Source: Deltaproteobacteria bacterium
Lineage (GTDB): Bacteria; Myxococcota_A; UBA796; SXON01
Assembly (NCBI GenBank): GCA_016875435.1
Contig: VGRE01000015.1
Span: 1-32,072 of the forward strand
Length of the DNA: 32,072 bases
Direction: 5' to 3'
Notes under the pieces: generated by a model
Database searches by the model: none
Told to the model about the DNA's origin: nothing
The model's input: only the letters and a program-made list of their open reading frames with translations
Shown: positions 23,421 through 32,072 of the stretch, in pieces
Position numbering within the stretch: position 1 is the first letter of the stretch
Layout: every line of letters starts with the position of its first letter
Position numbers and translations under genes: made by a program

Positions 23421-24028
23421 ACCAGCCCGCGCACGAGCCCGTGCACCTCGGCGGGTGATCCGCTGGCATCGATGCGGACGATGCGATCGCCGCGCCGGCG
23501 GCAGCGCGTGATCGCCGCCTCGTAGCCATCGGCCACCCGGCGGAGCTGCTCGAGCGTCTCGAAGCGATCGCGCACGCCGGCCCGCGCCTCCACGCGGGCG
23601 AGGCAGGTGTCGACGGGAAGGTCGAGCATCACCACCGCGTCGGGGGGCGGGAACTCGGCGTTGAGCGCCCACACGCGGTCGAGCCCCAGCGAGAGCGACT
23701 GGTAGGCCAGCGACGACAGGAAGTAGCGGTCGGTGAGCACCACGGCGCCGCGCGCCACGGCGGGCAACACCACGCGATCGAGGTGGTCCCGGCGATCGGC
23801 GGCGAAGAGATGCCCGAATACGGCGTCGCCCACCACGCCGCTGGCGAGCTCGGCGCGGATCAACTTGCCCACGGGACCATCGGAGGGCTCCCGCGTGACC
23901 ACCACCTCGCGCCCGGCGGCGCGCAGGGCGTCGGCAAACAGGCCGATCTGCGTGGTCCCGCCGGAACCGTCCAGGCCCTCGAATGCGATGAACACGACGC
24001 GTGAAGAGCTAACTCGCCTTCGACCCAT
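23408..24028 (-). CDS. tmk: Thymidylate kinase
   Basis: FIAFEGLDGSGGTTQIGLFADAL (P-loop), VVVTREPSDGPVG, TDRYFLSSLAYQ, DAVVMLDLPVDTCLARV. Start at MGRRRVSSS. Confidence 0.9.
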   Translation of the reverse strand: MGRRRVSSSRVVFIAFEGLDGSGGTTQIGLFADALRAAGREVVVTREPSDGPVGKLIRAELASGVVGDAVFGHLFAADRRDHLDRVVLPAVARGAVVLTDRYFLSSLAYQSLSLGLDRVWALNAEFPPPDAVVMLDLPVDTCLARVEARAGVRDRFETLEQLRRVADGYEAAITRCRRRGDRIVRIDASGSPAEVHGLVRGLVWPG

Positions 24029-24101
24029 GGCGCAGTCGGCGATTTCTTGACTGGCGCACGGGCAGCAAGGATGCGATCTTGCCGCGCGCCCCGGACGGCC
24101 C

Positions 24102-25628
24102 ATGCTTGTGCTCGCAACTCTCGCTCACGCTGCCCCGCTCGACGCGGCCGATCTCCGACAGCACGCGGGCCTGATGGCGCTGGTCGATCGCGTCGACGAG
24201 CTCCGATGCGCCACGCCGCTGGTTCTCTCCCTCGAGGAGCACTGGGCGCACCTCCCGGCTGCCGACCGTGCGCACGCCACCGCCGTGCTCGCCCCGTTCA
24301 AGGCCGACCTGTTCGACCCGCTGCCCGTCAACCGCGCCGCAGGCGCCCCCCCGCCCGCGAGCGACACCTGCTGGGGTCAAATGGCCGACAACCGCATCGT
24401 GGGCGACCACTTCGTCGTCGAGTACGACGATGGTGTCGATGCCGACGACGCCGACGCCTTCCTCACCGCGCTCGAGTACAGCTGGGAAAAGGAGGTGAAC
24501 GACCTCGGCTGGAACGAGCCCGATGGCAGCGACCAGTACCTGATGCTCGCCTACGTCCAGAACCAGAACACCGGCGGCGCCTACACCACCGTGGAGCGCT
24601 GCGGCAACGTGTACATGCCCTACATCGTGACCGGCAAGGATTCCTGGCGCGATCCCTACTGGGGCGACACGATGGCCGCCCACGAGTTCAACCACGCCAT
24701 CCAGTACTCTTACGGCTACTCGCCCGAGTTCTGGTGGTGGGAGGCCACCGCCACGTACATCGAGGACTACGTCTACCCCAACGTCAACTACTGGTCGGCC
24801 TACGTCACCGGCTACACCGATCACCCAGAGATCGCCTTCGCCGCGTACAGCCAGCAGGACTACGACGTCTTCTACCACATGTACGGAATGGCAATCTGGG
24901 CATTCTACATCGACAACTACCATGGGGGTCACGACACGGTGCAGGAAACGTGGAAGAACGCTTCCCGGGAGTCCGGCACCTACACCTACGGCGGCAACGA
25001 CATGGTCGACGATCTCGGCCTCGACTGGGACGAGAGCTACCTGGACTTCACCGCGCGCAACACCGTGATGGACTACGAGCAGCAGCGGTTCTTCTCCGAC
25101 ATCGAACTCGTGGATACCATCCGCTCCCTGCCCTACTCGGCGGAGTCTGGTCGCGACGCCCCCCAGGGCTACGGGCAGAACTACTACAAGGTGGCGGCCG
25201 ACGCTGGCGGCGGCGACCTGGTCGTGAGCTTCACCACCGAGGAGCGGGTCGACTTCGCGGTGCAGATCGTCGAGGCCGACGACGCCGTCTTGAGGCACGA
25301 GTACGCCGTCGTGGAGGACGCCGGCGAGGTCCGCCTCGAAGACTTCGGTGATCACGACGCCTGGATCATCATCTCGCCGCTGAAGTACACCGACAACGAC
25401 ACCGAGTATGCCTATGCCTTCACCGCCAGGCTCGACGAGGGAGAAGTCGATCCCCCCGACACCGACGGCGACGACACCGGCGACGGGCTCGTGGACCAGG
25501 GCGATGGCGACACCGATGGCGACGTGTCGATCACCGGCCCCGCCTGCGCGTGCAACACCGGGGGACAAGCTCTCCCCGCGCTCGGGATGGCCGCGACGGT
25601 CCTGGCGCTCGCGCGTCGCCGCCGGTAG
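24102..25628 (+). CDS. Secreted putative zinc metalloprotease (HEFNH) with MYXO-CTERM-like C-terminus
   Basis: Signal-like MLVLATLAHA; AAHEFNHAIQYSYGYSPEFWWWEATATYIEDYV (HExxH plus downstream Glu); C-terminus DTDGDDTGDG...GPACACNTGGQALPALGMAATVLALARRRR. Confidence 0.75.
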   Translation: MLVLATLAHAAPLDAADLRQHAGLMALVDRVDELRCATPLVLSLEEHWAHLPAADRAHATAVLAPFKADLFDPLPVNRAAGAPPPASDTCWGQMADNRIVGDHFVVEYDDGVDADDADAFLTALEYSWEKEVNDLGWNEPDGSDQYLMLAYVQNQNTGGAYTTVERCGNVYMPYIVTGKDSWRDPYWGDTMAAHEFNHAIQYSYGYSPEFWWWEATATYIEDYVYPNVNYWSAYVTGYTDHPEIAFAAYSQQDYDVFYHMYGMAIWAFYIDNYHGGHDTVQETWKNASRESGTYTYGGNDMVDDLGLDWDESYLDFTARNTVMDYEQQRFFSDIELVDTIRSLPYSAESGRDAPQGYGQNYYKVAADAGGGDLVVSFTTEERVDFAVQIVEADDAVLRHEYAVVEDAGEVRLEDFGDHDAWIIISPLKYTDNDTEYAYAFTARLDEGEVDPPDTDGDDTGDGLVDQGDGDTDGDVSITGPACACNTGGQALPALGMAATVLALARRRR

Positions 25629-26378
25629 CTACCGCCGCGCCGCGAAGCGCGAGGCCCCCTCGATGCCCTCCGCGTGGAGCGCCGCCACGCCGCCCTGGTG
25701 CTCGGCGAGGAGCGCATCCTCCATCCCAGGCGCGAAGGCGGCGTAGACCGAGGCGCGGTCGGCGAGGGTGCATGCCTGGGGGAAGGCGGCGATCTGGGCG
25801 GCGAGCTGCTCGGCGTTGGCGCGCGTCGTGCCCGGCTCCACCACGCGGTTGACGAGGCCCATCGCCAGCGCCTCCTCCGCGGCCACGGCACGGCCGGTGA
25901 GCACCAGGTCGAGCGCGCGCCCGAGGCCCACCACCCGCGGCAGCCGCGCCGTGCCACCGTCGATCAGCGGCACGCCCCACCGGCGACAGAACACGCCGAG
26001 CACCGCGTCGCGCGCCGCCACCCGGAGGTCGCACCACAGCGCGAGTTCGAGTCCGCCGGCCACCGCGTGCCCCTCGATGGCCGCGATTACCGGCTTGGGC
26101 ATGGTCGTGCGCGTGGGCCCGAGGGGGCCGGGCTCGCCCGGCTCCACGCGGTTCGGTCGTCCCGCGGCGATCGCCTTGAGATCGGCGCCGGCGCAGAAGT
26201 TCCCGCCCTCGCCCCACAGCACCGCCACGCGCGCGCCCGCGTCGGCGGCGAAGGCCGCGAAGGCGCCGGCGAGGGCATCCGCCGTGGCCCGGTCGATGGC
26301 ATTTCGCCTCTCCGCGCGCGACAAGATGACCGTCATCACCGGGCCGCTCGTCTCCACTCGCACGGGGTCCATCCGCAC
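25629..26378 (-). CDS. Enoyl-CoA hydratase/isomerase family protein (crotonase)
   Basis: VILSRAERRNAIDRATADAL; GGNFCAGADLKAIA; KPVIAAIEGHAVAGGLELALWCDLRVAARDAVLGVFCRRWGVPLIDGGTARLPR. Confidence 0.9.
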   Translation of the reverse strand: MRMDPVRVETSGPVMTVILSRAERRNAIDRATADALAGAFAAFAADAGARVAVLWGEGGNFCAGADLKAIAAGRPNRVEPGEPGPLGPTRTTMPKPVIAAIEGHAVAGGLELALWCDLRVAARDAVLGVFCRRWGVPLIDGGTARLPRVVGLGRALDLVLTGRAVAAEEALAMGLVNRVVEPGTTRANAEQLAAQIAAFPQACTLADRASVYAAFAPGMEDALLAEHQGGVAALHAEGIEGASRFAARR

Positions 26379-26412
26379 CTTCCAGTGCGGTCTGGTGTAG
26401 CATCGCCGGTCG

Positions 26413-28506
26413 ATGCGAGCGGGCGACAGCGAGGCGCTTAGTCGGCGGCTGGTGGCCGCCGTGGAGAACGTGGCCGAGGCGATCGAGCTGAGCGACCCCG
26501 AGGGGAAGATCGTCTACGTCAACCGCCGCTGGACCGAGCTTACCGGCTACACCGAGGCCGAGGCGATGGGCCGGGCGGCCTCCGAGCTGCTCCGGAGCGG
26601 CGGCCACCCTGCCGACTACTACGCCCAGGTCGAGAAGGAGCTGCGCGCCGGCCGGGCGTGGCGCGGCTACCTCGTGTCGGCACGCAAGGACGGCAGCCTC
26701 CTCCCGCATACCCTGTCGGTGACGCCCCTGCTGTCGGCCGGGGGTGAGCTGGAAGCCATCGTGGCGGTCCGTCTCGATCTCACCGAGGAGATCGCCGCCA
26801 AGCAGCGCCTGCGCGAGAGCGAGGAGCGCTACGCGCTGGCCTCGATGGGGGCCAACGACGGCCTCTGGGACTGGAAGATTCCCGAGGACGAGGCCTACTT
26901 CTCCGAGCGCTGGTGCGGAATCGTCGGCATCGATCGACAAGGTTTCTTCGGCAAGGCGCACGACTGGCTGTCGCTGGTGCATCCCGACGATCTTTCCCGG
27001 CTGCGAGAGCTCATCGACGAGCACCTCGACCTCCGCTCGCCGCACTTCGAGAGCGAGCACCGGCTGCGACACGTGGATGGCAGTTTCCGCTGGGTGCAGG
27101 CGCGAGGCCTCGCCTTCCGCGGCCCCGACAGCGCGGCGGTGCGCTTTGTCGGCTCGCTCACCGACATCACCCAGCGCAAGCAAGCCGAGTCGATGCTGTC
27201 CTTCGCGGCGGCACACGACGGGCTCACCAGCCTGCCCAACCGCAGCCTGTTCCGCGAACGCGTGTCTCAGGCGCTCGAGCGCGTCAAGCGCAACCCGGTG
27301 AAGCGCTTCGCGGTCCTGTACCTCGACCTCGACGGCTTCAAGCAGGTGAACGACGGGCTCGGTCACCACGTGGGCGACCGGCTGCTCGTGGGCGTGGCCC
27401 GTCGCCTGGAGACCTGCGTGCACGCCATGGACATGGTGTCGCGACTTGGTAGTGACGAGTTCGGCCTGCTCCTCGAGGAACTGGACAGCAACGAGGAGGC
27501 CGCGGCGGCGGCGGCGCGCATCGAGCGCGCGCTCTCGATGGTCTTCGAGATCGAGGGTCACCACGTCTTCATCAGCGGAAGCATCGGCGTCGCCTGCTCC
27601 GACGCGGAGAGCACCGTGGAGCAGATGCTACGCGACGCCGACAGCGCGATGTACGAGGTGCGCGCTGGCGGCCGCCGTGGCCACCACGTGCTCGACGTCG
27701 CCGCTCGCGAGCGCCGCGAGCGCCGGAGCCGGCTCGGCGAAGCCCTGCGCCGGGGCGTGGAGGTGGAGGGACTGGAGGTGGTCTACCAGCCGGTGGTCTC
27801 GCTCGTCACCGGGCAGGTGCGCGGCCTGGAAGCGCTGGCGCGGTGGAACCACCCGGTTCACGGCGCCGTCCCCCCCGCGGAGTTCGTGCCGCTGGCCGAG
27901 GAACTGGGGCTGATCGATCGCCTGGGCTACCAGGTCATGCGGGAAGCCTGCCACCGCGCCGCGCAGTGGATCCACGAGCACTCCCGCGACCAGTTCTTCG
28001 TCAACGTCAATGTCTCCGCTCGGCAATTTCGCGACCCGCACTTCGTGGAGCGCGTGGCGGAAGCGCAGGCGACGAGTGGCTTGCGTCCCGGGGTGCTGGG
28101 TCTGGAGCTCACCGAGACCATCTTCGTCGACCGGCCCGAGAGCGTCGTCGCCATGCTCCGTGAACTGCGCGACATCGGCGTCCGGCTGACGCTGGACGAC
28201 TTTGGCACGGGCTTCTCCTCGCTCTCGCACCTGCGGCGCTTCCCGGTACACAGCGTGAAGATCGATCGCAGCTTCGTCTCGGCGCACGACACCGACGGCA
28301 TCGCCTTGCACATCGTCCGCGCGATCGTGGCCCTCACGCGCGCTCTCGGGATGGTCGCGGTGGCGGAGGGCGTGGAAACCCTCGACCAGGTCGCGATCCT
28401 CCGTGGCGTCGGTTGCGACCTCGGGCAGGGGTGGCTGTTCTCCAAGCCCGTTGGCGCACACGATGTGTCGCGACTGCTGAGCGAACGCTTCCCCACCCAG
28501 GGCTGA
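26413..28506 (+). CDS. PAS-PAS-GGDEF-EAL signalling protein
   Basis: PAS (VYVNRRWTELTGYTEAEAMGR; FRWVQARGLAFRG), GGDEF domain (HDGLTSLPNRSLFRER; LYLDLDGFKQVNDGLGHHVGD; VSRLGSDEFGLLL), EAL domain (GLEALARWNHP; LELTETIFV; DDFGTGFSSLSHLRRFPVHSVKIDRSFV). Confidence 0.93.
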   Translation: MRAGDSEALSRRLVAAVENVAEAIELSDPEGKIVYVNRRWTELTGYTEAEAMGRAASELLRSGGHPADYYAQVEKELRAGRAWRGYLVSARKDGSLLPHTLSVTPLLSAGGELEAIVAVRLDLTEEIAAKQRLRESEERYALASMGANDGLWDWKIPEDEAYFSERWCGIVGIDRQGFFGKAHDWLSLVHPDDLSRLRELIDEHLDLRSPHFESEHRLRHVDGSFRWVQARGLAFRGPDSAAVRFVGSLTDITQRKQAESMLSFAAAHDGLTSLPNRSLFRERVSQALERVKRNPVKRFAVLYLDLDGFKQVNDGLGHHVGDRLLVGVARRLETCVHAMDMVSRLGSDEFGLLLEELDSNEEAAAAAARIERALSMVFEIEGHHVFISGSIGVACSDAESTVEQMLRDADSAMYEVRAGGRRGHHVLDVAARERRERRSRLGEALRRGVEVEGLEVVYQPVVSLVTGQVRGLEALARWNHPVHGAVPPAEFVPLAEELGLIDRLGYQVMREACHRAAQWIHEHSRDQFFVNVNVSARQFRDPHFVERVAEAQATSGLRPGVLGLELTETIFVDRPESVVAMLRELRDIGVRLTLDDFGTGFSSLSHLRRFPVHSVKIDRSFVSAHDTDGIALHIVRAIVALTRALGMVAVAEGVETLDQVAILRGVGCDLGQGWLFSKPVGAHDVSRLLSERFPTQG

Positions 28507-28530
28507 ACACGGGATAGGACGGCCGGATCG

Positions 28531-31047
28531 ATGAACCCGCTCGCGGCGGCCACGCACAGCTCAGCGATGCTGCCCGTGCATGGGCCGCTCTACTGGCTCT
28601 CGGGGCTGCCGTTCCTGCTCCGGCGCCTGCGCATGGAAGACCACTCCGCCGAGCGCGTGCGCCGGGCGGCGGAGCGCGGGCCCGTGGTCTACGTGCTGCA
28701 CACCCGCTCCCAGGTGGACTGGCTGGCGCTCAAGTCGGTGCTCACCGAGCGACGGCTCCCACTTCCCGTCTTCACGCCCGACTTCGACCCGCGGCGCTGG
28801 CTGCCCCTGGGCGAGATGGGTCGACTGTTCGGGGGCCTCGACGCGGGCGGACCCGAGCGCCTGGGCGACTACGTCGCGCCTGGACTGCCCACGTGCGCCT
28901 TCCTGTCCACGCCGTGGAACATCCTGGAACTCGTGGGCGCCGCGCCGGAGCAGGGCGACGTGGTTCCCCACCTCGTGGAGGCGCAGGCGCGCGCCTCGCG
29001 CCCGGTCCAGGTGTTGCCGGTGGTGGTGATCTGGAACAAGAGCCCCGAGCCCGCCCGCACCGAGGTGGGCCGCTTCCTGCTCGGCACCGAGGACAGCCCT
29101 GGAGTGTTCGGTAAGCTGCTGGCGATCGCCGCCTCGCGCGGCGGGGCCATCGTCCAGGTGGGCGAGCCCATCGCGTTGCCCGAGTGGATAGAGCGCTTCG
29201 CCGACGAGCCTCCCGCCCGTCGCGACCGGTCGCTGCGTCTCGTCTTGAGACGGTTCCTCTACCGGGAGAGCCGCGTGGTCAAGGGCCCGCGCGCCCGTCC
29301 TCGTGGGTTCGTGCGCCGCCAGGTGCTGGAGAGCCGCGAGGTTCGCGAGCTCCTCGTCCGCGAGTCGCAGGCCTCGGGGAGGCCGCCCGCCGCCGTGCTC
29401 AACAGGGTGGTGAAGAGTTTCGACCAAATCGCCGCGCAGTTCTCCTTCCCCGCCGTGCGCCTCGCGGCCTTCCTGTGCCGCCAGATCTGGAACCGCATCT
29501 ACTCGGGCATCGACGTGCGCGACGTCGACATGGACCGCATCCGCTCCGGCCTGCGCGACGGCACGCCCATCCTCGTCCCGTGCCACCGGAGCCACCTCGA
29601 CTACCTGCTCATCTCCTCGCTGCTCTTCGAGCACGACATCGTCATTCCCCACATCGTGGCCGGCGAGAACCTGAGCTTCTTCCCGGTGGGCACGTTCTTC
29701 CGCCGCTGCGGCGCCTTCTTCATCAAGCGCAGCTTCGCGGGCGACCGGATCTTCCCGGTGGTCTTCGAGCGCTACCTGCAAGAGCTCGTTCGGATGGAAG
29801 TACCCGTGGAGTTCTTCATCGAGGGCGGTCGCTCGCGTACGGGCAAGCTCCTCCCCCCGAAGCTGGGGGTGCTCGGGATGGTGATGAACGCCGCCGCCGG
29901 CGCGCGCGAGGGACGCGCGGTGAATTTCCTGCCTATCTACGTGGGCTACGAGCAGATCGCCGAGGAGCGGGCCTACGCCCGGGAGCTTTCCGGGGCGCGA
30001 AAGGAGCGGGAGAGCATGGGCCAGGTGGTGCGCGCGGCCGGCGTGCTCCGCGAGCGCTACGGCAAGGTGTACCTGCGCGTGGGCGAGCCCATTCGGGCCG
30101 ACAGCATCGCCACCGCCGACGAGTGGCTGGCGATGTCCCGGGCCAAGCGCGACGAGGCGCTGATGGTGCTCGGCGAGCGCATCCTCCACGGGATCAACAA
30201 CGTGGCGGTGGCGCTGCCCACGGCGATCGTGGCGCTGGCGGTGCTCGCCCACCCGCGCCGGGGGGTGCGTCGCGACGAGCTGCGCGCCCGCGTTGAGCGC
30301 CTGCGCGCCTTCCTCCGGGTGGCCAACGTGGCCGAGGCGGGCGGCGTGGAACATCTCGACGGCATCCTCGACGAGGCGATCAACCGCTTCCTTGCCAGCA
30401 AGTTCCTGCGCGAACTCGAGGAAGGCGCCGAGAAGGTGTACGTCATCGTTCCCGAGCAGCGAATCACGCTCGAGTACTACAAGAACGCGGTGCTGCACGC
30501 CTTCGCGCCAGCCGCCTACTACGCGGCGGCGCTGCGGGGGCTGGGCAAGGACGAGATCGATCCCGACGAGGTGTCGCGACTGTTCACCACCCAGCAGTTC
30601 CTGCTGCGCTACGAGTTCATCCTCGACCCCGACGCCGGCGTGGAGGAGATTCACCGCCGCGCCATCGACGCGCTGGTGGCCTACGGGGCCATCGAGCGGC
30701 GCGGCGAGGCCATCGTGGTGACCGACCGCTCGCGGGTGGGCGAGATCGCCAATCTCGTGGCGAACATCCTGGAGTCCTACCTGCTGGTCTTGCGGGCGGC
30801 GAAGGACGAGCCCCCGCTCAAGACCCTGCCGGAGGCCGCGCTCGCCCGGGGACGGACGATGCTCGCCGCAGATGAGCTGTCGCGACCAGAATCGCTGAGC
30901 GTCGTGAACCTCCAGAACGCGGCCAAGGCCCTGAAGGAAGACGGCGTGCTGCGCTCGGGTCCCGATGGCCGGGTGCAGGTGGACAGCGACGCGTGGCAAG
31001 CCTACGTCGACGACCTCTCCTTGCTCCTGCGCCGCACCGAGGCCTAG
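28531..31047 (+). CDS. plsB: Glycerol-3-phosphate 1-O-acyltransferase
   Basis: LVPCHRSHLDYLLISSLLF (HX4D), FFRRCGAFFIKRSF, VEFFIEGGRSRTGKLLPPKLG, NFLPIYVGYEQI; 838 aa as expected for PlsB. Confidence 0.92.
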   Translation: MNPLAAATHSSAMLPVHGPLYWLSGLPFLLRRLRMEDHSAERVRRAAERGPVVYVLHTRSQVDWLALKSVLTERRLPLPVFTPDFDPRRWLPLGEMGRLFGGLDAGGPERLGDYVAPGLPTCAFLSTPWNILELVGAAPEQGDVVPHLVEAQARASRPVQVLPVVVIWNKSPEPARTEVGRFLLGTEDSPGVFGKLLAIAASRGGAIVQVGEPIALPEWIERFADEPPARRDRSLRLVLRRFLYRESRVVKGPRARPRGFVRRQVLESREVRELLVRESQASGRPPAAVLNRVVKSFDQIAAQFSFPAVRLAAFLCRQIWNRIYSGIDVRDVDMDRIRSGLRDGTPILVPCHRSHLDYLLISSLLFEHDIVIPHIVAGENLSFFPVGTFFRRCGAFFIKRSFAGDRIFPVVFERYLQELVRMEVPVEFFIEGGRSRTGKLLPPKLGVLGMVMNAAAGAREGRAVNFLPIYVGYEQIAEERAYARELSGARKERESMGQVVRAAGVLRERYGKVYLRVGEPIRADSIATADEWLAMSRAKRDEALMVLGERILHGINNVAVALPTAIVALAVLAHPRRGVRRDELRARVERLRAFLRVANVAEAGGVEHLDGILDEAINRFLASKFLRELEEGAEKVYVIVPEQRITLEYYKNAVLHAFAPAAYYAAALRGLGKDEIDPDEVSRLFTTQQFLLRYEFILDPDAGVEEIHRRAIDALVAYGAIERRGEAIVVTDRSRVGEIANLVANILESYLLVLRAAKDEPPLKTLPEAALARGRTMLAADELSRPESLSVVNLQNAAKALKEDGVLRSGPDGRVQVDSDAWQAYVDDLSLLLRRTEA

Positions 31048-31434
31048 TTGGGGGTCGACGATCTCTTCAGCGGCCAGCCCGACGAGGGGCAGCTGCCCGA
31101 CCCCACGCCCCGCCTCGGGACGGCGGTGCACGTGTCGGCGATCCTCGTCATGCTCGGTCCCTGCTGCTGCACGGGGCCGCTGGGCGGGATGGTCGCGCTG
31201 TGGGCCTGGGCGCGCAGCGGCGATGCGATCGCGCGCGCCGAGCTGGGGCTCCACGCCGAGATCGTGCGCCGCCGCGCGGGCCAGTGGCGGCAGCGGGCCT
31301 TCGGCCTGATGTGGCTCTCGGCGCTCTCGCTCTGCGTGCAGTCGGCGCTGTGGGGCGCGGGGATCTACCCCTGGTTGTACGCTGGCTTGCTCGGGCTCCT
31401 CGGCGTGGAGCCGGCGCTCGCGGCCCCGCTCTAG
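31048..31434 (+). CDS. Small hypothetical membrane protein
   Basis: TTG start abuts the plsB stop (TAG TTG); two hydrophobic segments (VHVSAILVMLGPCCCTGPLGGMVALWAWA; FGLMWLSALSLCVQSALWGAGIYPWLYAGLLGLL). Confidence 0.55.
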   Translation: MGVDDLFSGQPDEGQLPDPTPRLGTAVHVSAILVMLGPCCCTGPLGGMVALWAWARSGDAIARAELGLHAEIVRRRAGQWRQRAFGLMWLSALSLCVQSALWGAGIYPWLYAGLLGLLGVEPALAAPL

Positions 31435-31494
31435 CAGGTCAACTTGCGCCCCCGGCTTGACGGGAGGGCGCGGAAAGGCAAAGGTTGACGGGGC

Positions 31495-32072
31495 ATGGAA
31501 CCCGTTCCTGTGCTGGTGGCGGTCGGCGGCGCGCTGGCCGGTAACAGCTACGTCATCACCGAGGTCGGCTTGCGCATGGGGCGCGACGTCGAGAACGAGA
31601 TCGTGATCGAGGAGGCGGGCACCAGTCGTCAACATGCCCGGGTTATCCTACATAATGGAGCAGTCTGGGTTCAGGATGCCGGCTCGCGCAACGGGGTGTT
31701 CGTCAACGGCGAGCGCGTGCCCGACCACCGGCAGCTCAAGCCGGGCGACCGCGTGCAGGTGAGCCAGTCGGTCTTCGAGGTGCAGCTCTCGCTGCCCGCG
31801 GCGGCCTCGGCGCCCCCGGCGCCTTCCCCGCTGCCGCCGTCGCGGCCGGTGCCCCGGGCCGAGCCTCGCGCCCTGGAAGAGCGCAAGCCCGCGTGGAAGA
31901 TCTGGCCCTTCGCCGTGGCGCTCTTGCTTACCCTGGGATGCATCGGGTGCATCGGCATGATCGGCTGGCTACACCCCACCGACGACGAGGCGGCAAGCGC
32001 CCCGGGGCCGGGCCCCAGCTACTCGCTCGCCGCGGTCATTCCCGCCGACGGCAGCACCCCTTCGGCGCCCTC
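31495..32072 (+). CDS. FHA-domain protein with Pro-rich linker and TM segment, truncated by window edge
   Basis: Manual translation from ATG 31495: MEPVPVLVAVGGALAGNSYVITEVGLRMGRDVENEIVIEEAGTSRQHARVILHNGAVWVQDAGSRNGVFVNGERV...; TM-like IWPFAVALLLTLGCIGCIGMIGWL. No stop before window end. Confidence 0.88.
   Translation, partial: MEPVPVLVAVGGALAGNSYVITEVGLRMGRDVENEIVIEEAGTSRQHARVILHNGAVWVQDAGSRNGVFVNGERVPDHRQLKPGDRVQVSQSVFEVQLSLPAAASAPPAPSPLPPSRPVPRAEPRALEERKPAWKIWPFAVALLLTLGCIGCIGMIGWLHPTDDEAASAPGPGPSYSLAAVIPADGSTPSAP

Noticed and set aside
31435-31494. sigma70-like promoter (ttgacg) before the FHA gene
   Set aside because: No convincing -10 element at the correct spacing.
28561-31635. 1024-aa minus-strand ORF opposite plsB
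   Set aside because: Antisense artefact of high GC3; the plus-strand PlsB has recognisable motifs, while the antisense is His/Ala/Gly/Arg/Val-rich without motifs.

Overview
High-GC bacterial chromosomal segment. MYXO-CTERM-like C-terminal tags, MopE-type Cys/Asp repeats and DTG/DGD-rich linkers suggest a myxobacterial (Myxococcota/Deltaproteobacteria-like) source; this is inference. I support about 24 protein genes, 3 tRNA loci and several repeat or regulatory features. Protein genes include: a truncated Ca-dependent PI-PLC-like lipoprotein, a nucleoside hydrolase, an orphan C5-cytosine methyltransferase, a GDPD, a radical SAM protein, a MopE-repeat plus fibrinogen-like lipoprotein, a thioester-reductase-like SDR, an ArsM-like methyltransferase, a BNR/propeller protein, a sugar nucleotidyltransferase, a long-chain acyl-CoA synthetase, a three-subunit molybdenum hydroxylase operon, two tandem membrane-anchored pentapeptide-repeat proteins, serS, lipB, tmk, a HEFNH metalloprotease-like protein, an enoyl-CoA hydratase, a PAS-PAS-GGDEF-EAL protein, plsB and an FHA protein. 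No CRISPR array, transposase, integrase, rRNA or obvious prophage was seen. Strongest second-look items: the tandem duplicated pentapeptide-repeat genes with 15-bp minisatellite structure; the serS-tRNASer-tRNASer cluster followed by an aberrant tRNA-Arg(ACG)-like locus with a non-canonical D-arm; the MopE/fibrinogen-like domain fusion; and three small loci that look frameshifted. I saw no clear new multi-gene defence or mobile system. All calls come from reading the sequence; no database search was run.
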